A stretch of DNA of 64,000 nucleotides from NCBI GenBank assembly GCA_963803495.1, contig CAWDMP010000002.1, positions 2,418,001 to 2,482,000 on the forward strand, read 5' to 3'. Positions 63,179-64,000 of the stretch are shown one piece after another. The first letter of the stretch is position 1, and the number at the start of each line of letters is the position of its first letter. The notes under the pieces are model-generated. The model was given only the letters and a program-made list of their open reading frames with translations, was not told the origin of the DNA and did no database searches. Made by a program: the position numbers and the translations under genes. This DNA comes from Persicitalea sp963803495. Its GTDB lineage: Bacteria > Bacteroidota > Bacteroidia > Cytophagales > Spirosomataceae.

Positions 63179-64000
63179 TTAGCGGCGTTGCCGGACTTCC
63201 GCCCAGAAATCGGCATCCATACCCTGAGCGTCCACTTTGGTGAAAATCTTGACGGTCGGCTGCTTGTTTTCGGGTGGTGCGGGTACCGTGGCGACAGGCG
63301 CGAGGCCGGGCACAAGGTAGGCCTGCACCAGGCCCAGGTCCCAGAGCGTACGCTTGGTGTCCTGCGGATTAGTCTCGCGCCAGCGTTTTTCCATGAGTTG
63401 CTCGGTAGGGTTGTCGGCGGCGAAGCGCTCGTAGACCGTCTCGCGGTCGAACTGGTAGTGCATCACCGAATGGATCGGCATCACTGTCCAGTCAAGATTG
63501 GCCTGGTCGAGCATGAAATCGTAGGCGTTCAAGTCACAGCGGACGTTGAACTCATTTTTGTTCCAGGCTTTTTTGGCAAAATCGTAGCCTCCGCCCAGCG
63601 AATACACGCGAATTTTACCTTTCACTGTCGAATCCAGCGCGATAAGCGAGGCCACGTTGGTCAGCGCGCCCAGCGTAACGATGTCCAGCTTCTCTCCCGG
63701 TTTCAACTCTTTAAGTACTTCTAAAATCCCCTCCGTTGCCGCCGAGGGGCGCGGCTGAGTACCACCCCAGGCGCGACCCATCTGGCGGTCAGCCCCGAGC
63801 GGATGCGGGATGTTTTGTAGGCCCATCGTCGTCAGGATCTCTTCGTTGAGCGCCTGACTCTCTCGAATGGGCGACAGCCCGGACGTAGGGTACTGGTTCC
63901 ATTTTTCAAAAGTCACGAGGTCGGCATTGTTGAAGTGCGCCGAACTGAGGCCTACCATATCCACGCGGTCAACGGCCCACAGCAGCCGCACGATGGCGTA
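63179..64000 (-). CDS. Nucleoside hydrolase family protein, 5' part off the edge
   Basis: C-terminal about 274 residues of a nucleoside hydrolase-like protein; the N-terminus with the DxD calcium site is beyond base 64000. Visible: RLLWAVDRVDMVGLSSAH, TLGALTNVASLIAL, RVYSLGGGYDF, EFNVRCDLNAYDFML and WTVMPIHSV. These fit the IU-type fold, in which the C-terminal DPxA-like Asp binds calcium; here that segment is NVRCDLNA. Only 9 bp separate it from the MFS gene, so it is in the same transcript. Confidence 0.85.
   Translation of the reverse strand, partial: YAIVRLLWAVDRVDMVGLSSAHFNNADLVTFEKWNQYPTSGLSPIRESQALNEEILTTMGLQNIPHPLGADRQMGRAWGGTQPRPSAATEGILEVLKELKPGEKLDIVTLGALTNVASLIALDSTVKGKIRVYSLGGGYDFAKKAWNKNEFNVRCDLNAYDFMLDQANLDWTVMPIHSVMHYQFDRETVYERFAADNPTEQLMEKRWRETNPQDTKRTLWDLGLVQAYLVPGLAPVATVPAPPENKQPTVKIFTKVDAQGMDADFWAEVRQRR

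Overview
This 64 kb window looks like chromosomal DNA of a Bacteroidota bacterium of the Cytophagales type (Spirosoma/Dyadobacter/Runella-like). The reasons are protein families typical of that phylum (DUF5916, DUF4097, DUF2490, DUF6134, DUF5618, Bacteroidota-type EgtB/EgtD, GH78/sulfatase/BNR enzymes), RxxFLK/RRKF Tat leaders, many short lipoprotein leaders, a TTG-N19-TAnnTTTG promoter before arsR, and weak Shine-Dalgarno sequences. Most genes are GC-rich, while two stretches (about 41.0-43.0 kb and 49.8-50.8 kb) are clearly AT-rich and IS-associated. No rRNA, tRNA or CRISPR array was seen.

Layout: 1-4.9 kb holds the end of a DUF5916 outer-membrane protein, a small membrane protein, a CBS protein, a DUF4097 repeat protein and a thioredoxin-fold lipoprotein. 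5.0-11.6 kb is the first half of the division/cell-wall (dcw) cluster, rsmH-ftsL-ftsI-murE-mraY, which stops after mraY. 11.7-14.0 kb is an ergothioneine pair, egtB-egtD. 14.1-17.8 kb holds a shortened DUF5618 gene, a PQQ-dehydrogenase/PKD/cytochrome c fusion and an outer-membrane barrel. 18.0-23.7 kb is a metal-resistance block: multicopper oxidase with a C-terminal CopB-like barrel, DUF305, then arsR-arsM-acr3-arsC with two matching ArsR-type operators. 23.8-28.8 kb has recO, an SLC13 carrier and an FtsX-type ABC permease. 28.8-36.2 kb is catabolic/secreted (GH78, sulfatase, Tat phosphotriesterase-like, M13 peptidase). 36.3-39.9 kb has a PIN-type toxin-antitoxin pair and the three-gene proton-translocating transhydrogenase. 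40-43 kb is decayed and carries an ISAs1-family element with a 10-bp target duplication. 43-47 kb has DUF6134, an alginate-lyase-like enzyme, a BNR protein and a DJ-1/PfpI protein. 47.1-53.5 kb is a toxin-antitoxin and mobile-element zone (HicA/HicB, HicB/DUF2442, UPF0175, RelE-type, Uma2, an ISL3 element with an 8-bp target duplication, tandem repeats). 53.6-56.9 kb is a TldD/TldE pair surrounded by short interspersed hairpins. 57-64 kb has DUF1080, an MscS-hypothetical-DUF2490 operon, CIA30, mannonate dehydratase, an MFS hexuronate-type carrier and a nucleoside hydrolase cut by the window edge.

Two signals stand out. First, the same regulatory architecture occurs twice, before the DUF4097 gene (2.3 kb) and before the ABC permease (26.2 kb): two 16-bp TGTCCG-N4-CGGACA palindromes 21 bp apart, then 52-53 bp, then a TGG...ACTTTTGA element. 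It resembles an enhancer plus sigma-54-like promoter. Second, eight otherwise well-preserved genes are broken by ten single-base frameshifts, nine of which read as +1 insertions, and acr3 carries an in-frame TAA. This pattern points more to sequence error than to gene decay, but it needs read-level proof.
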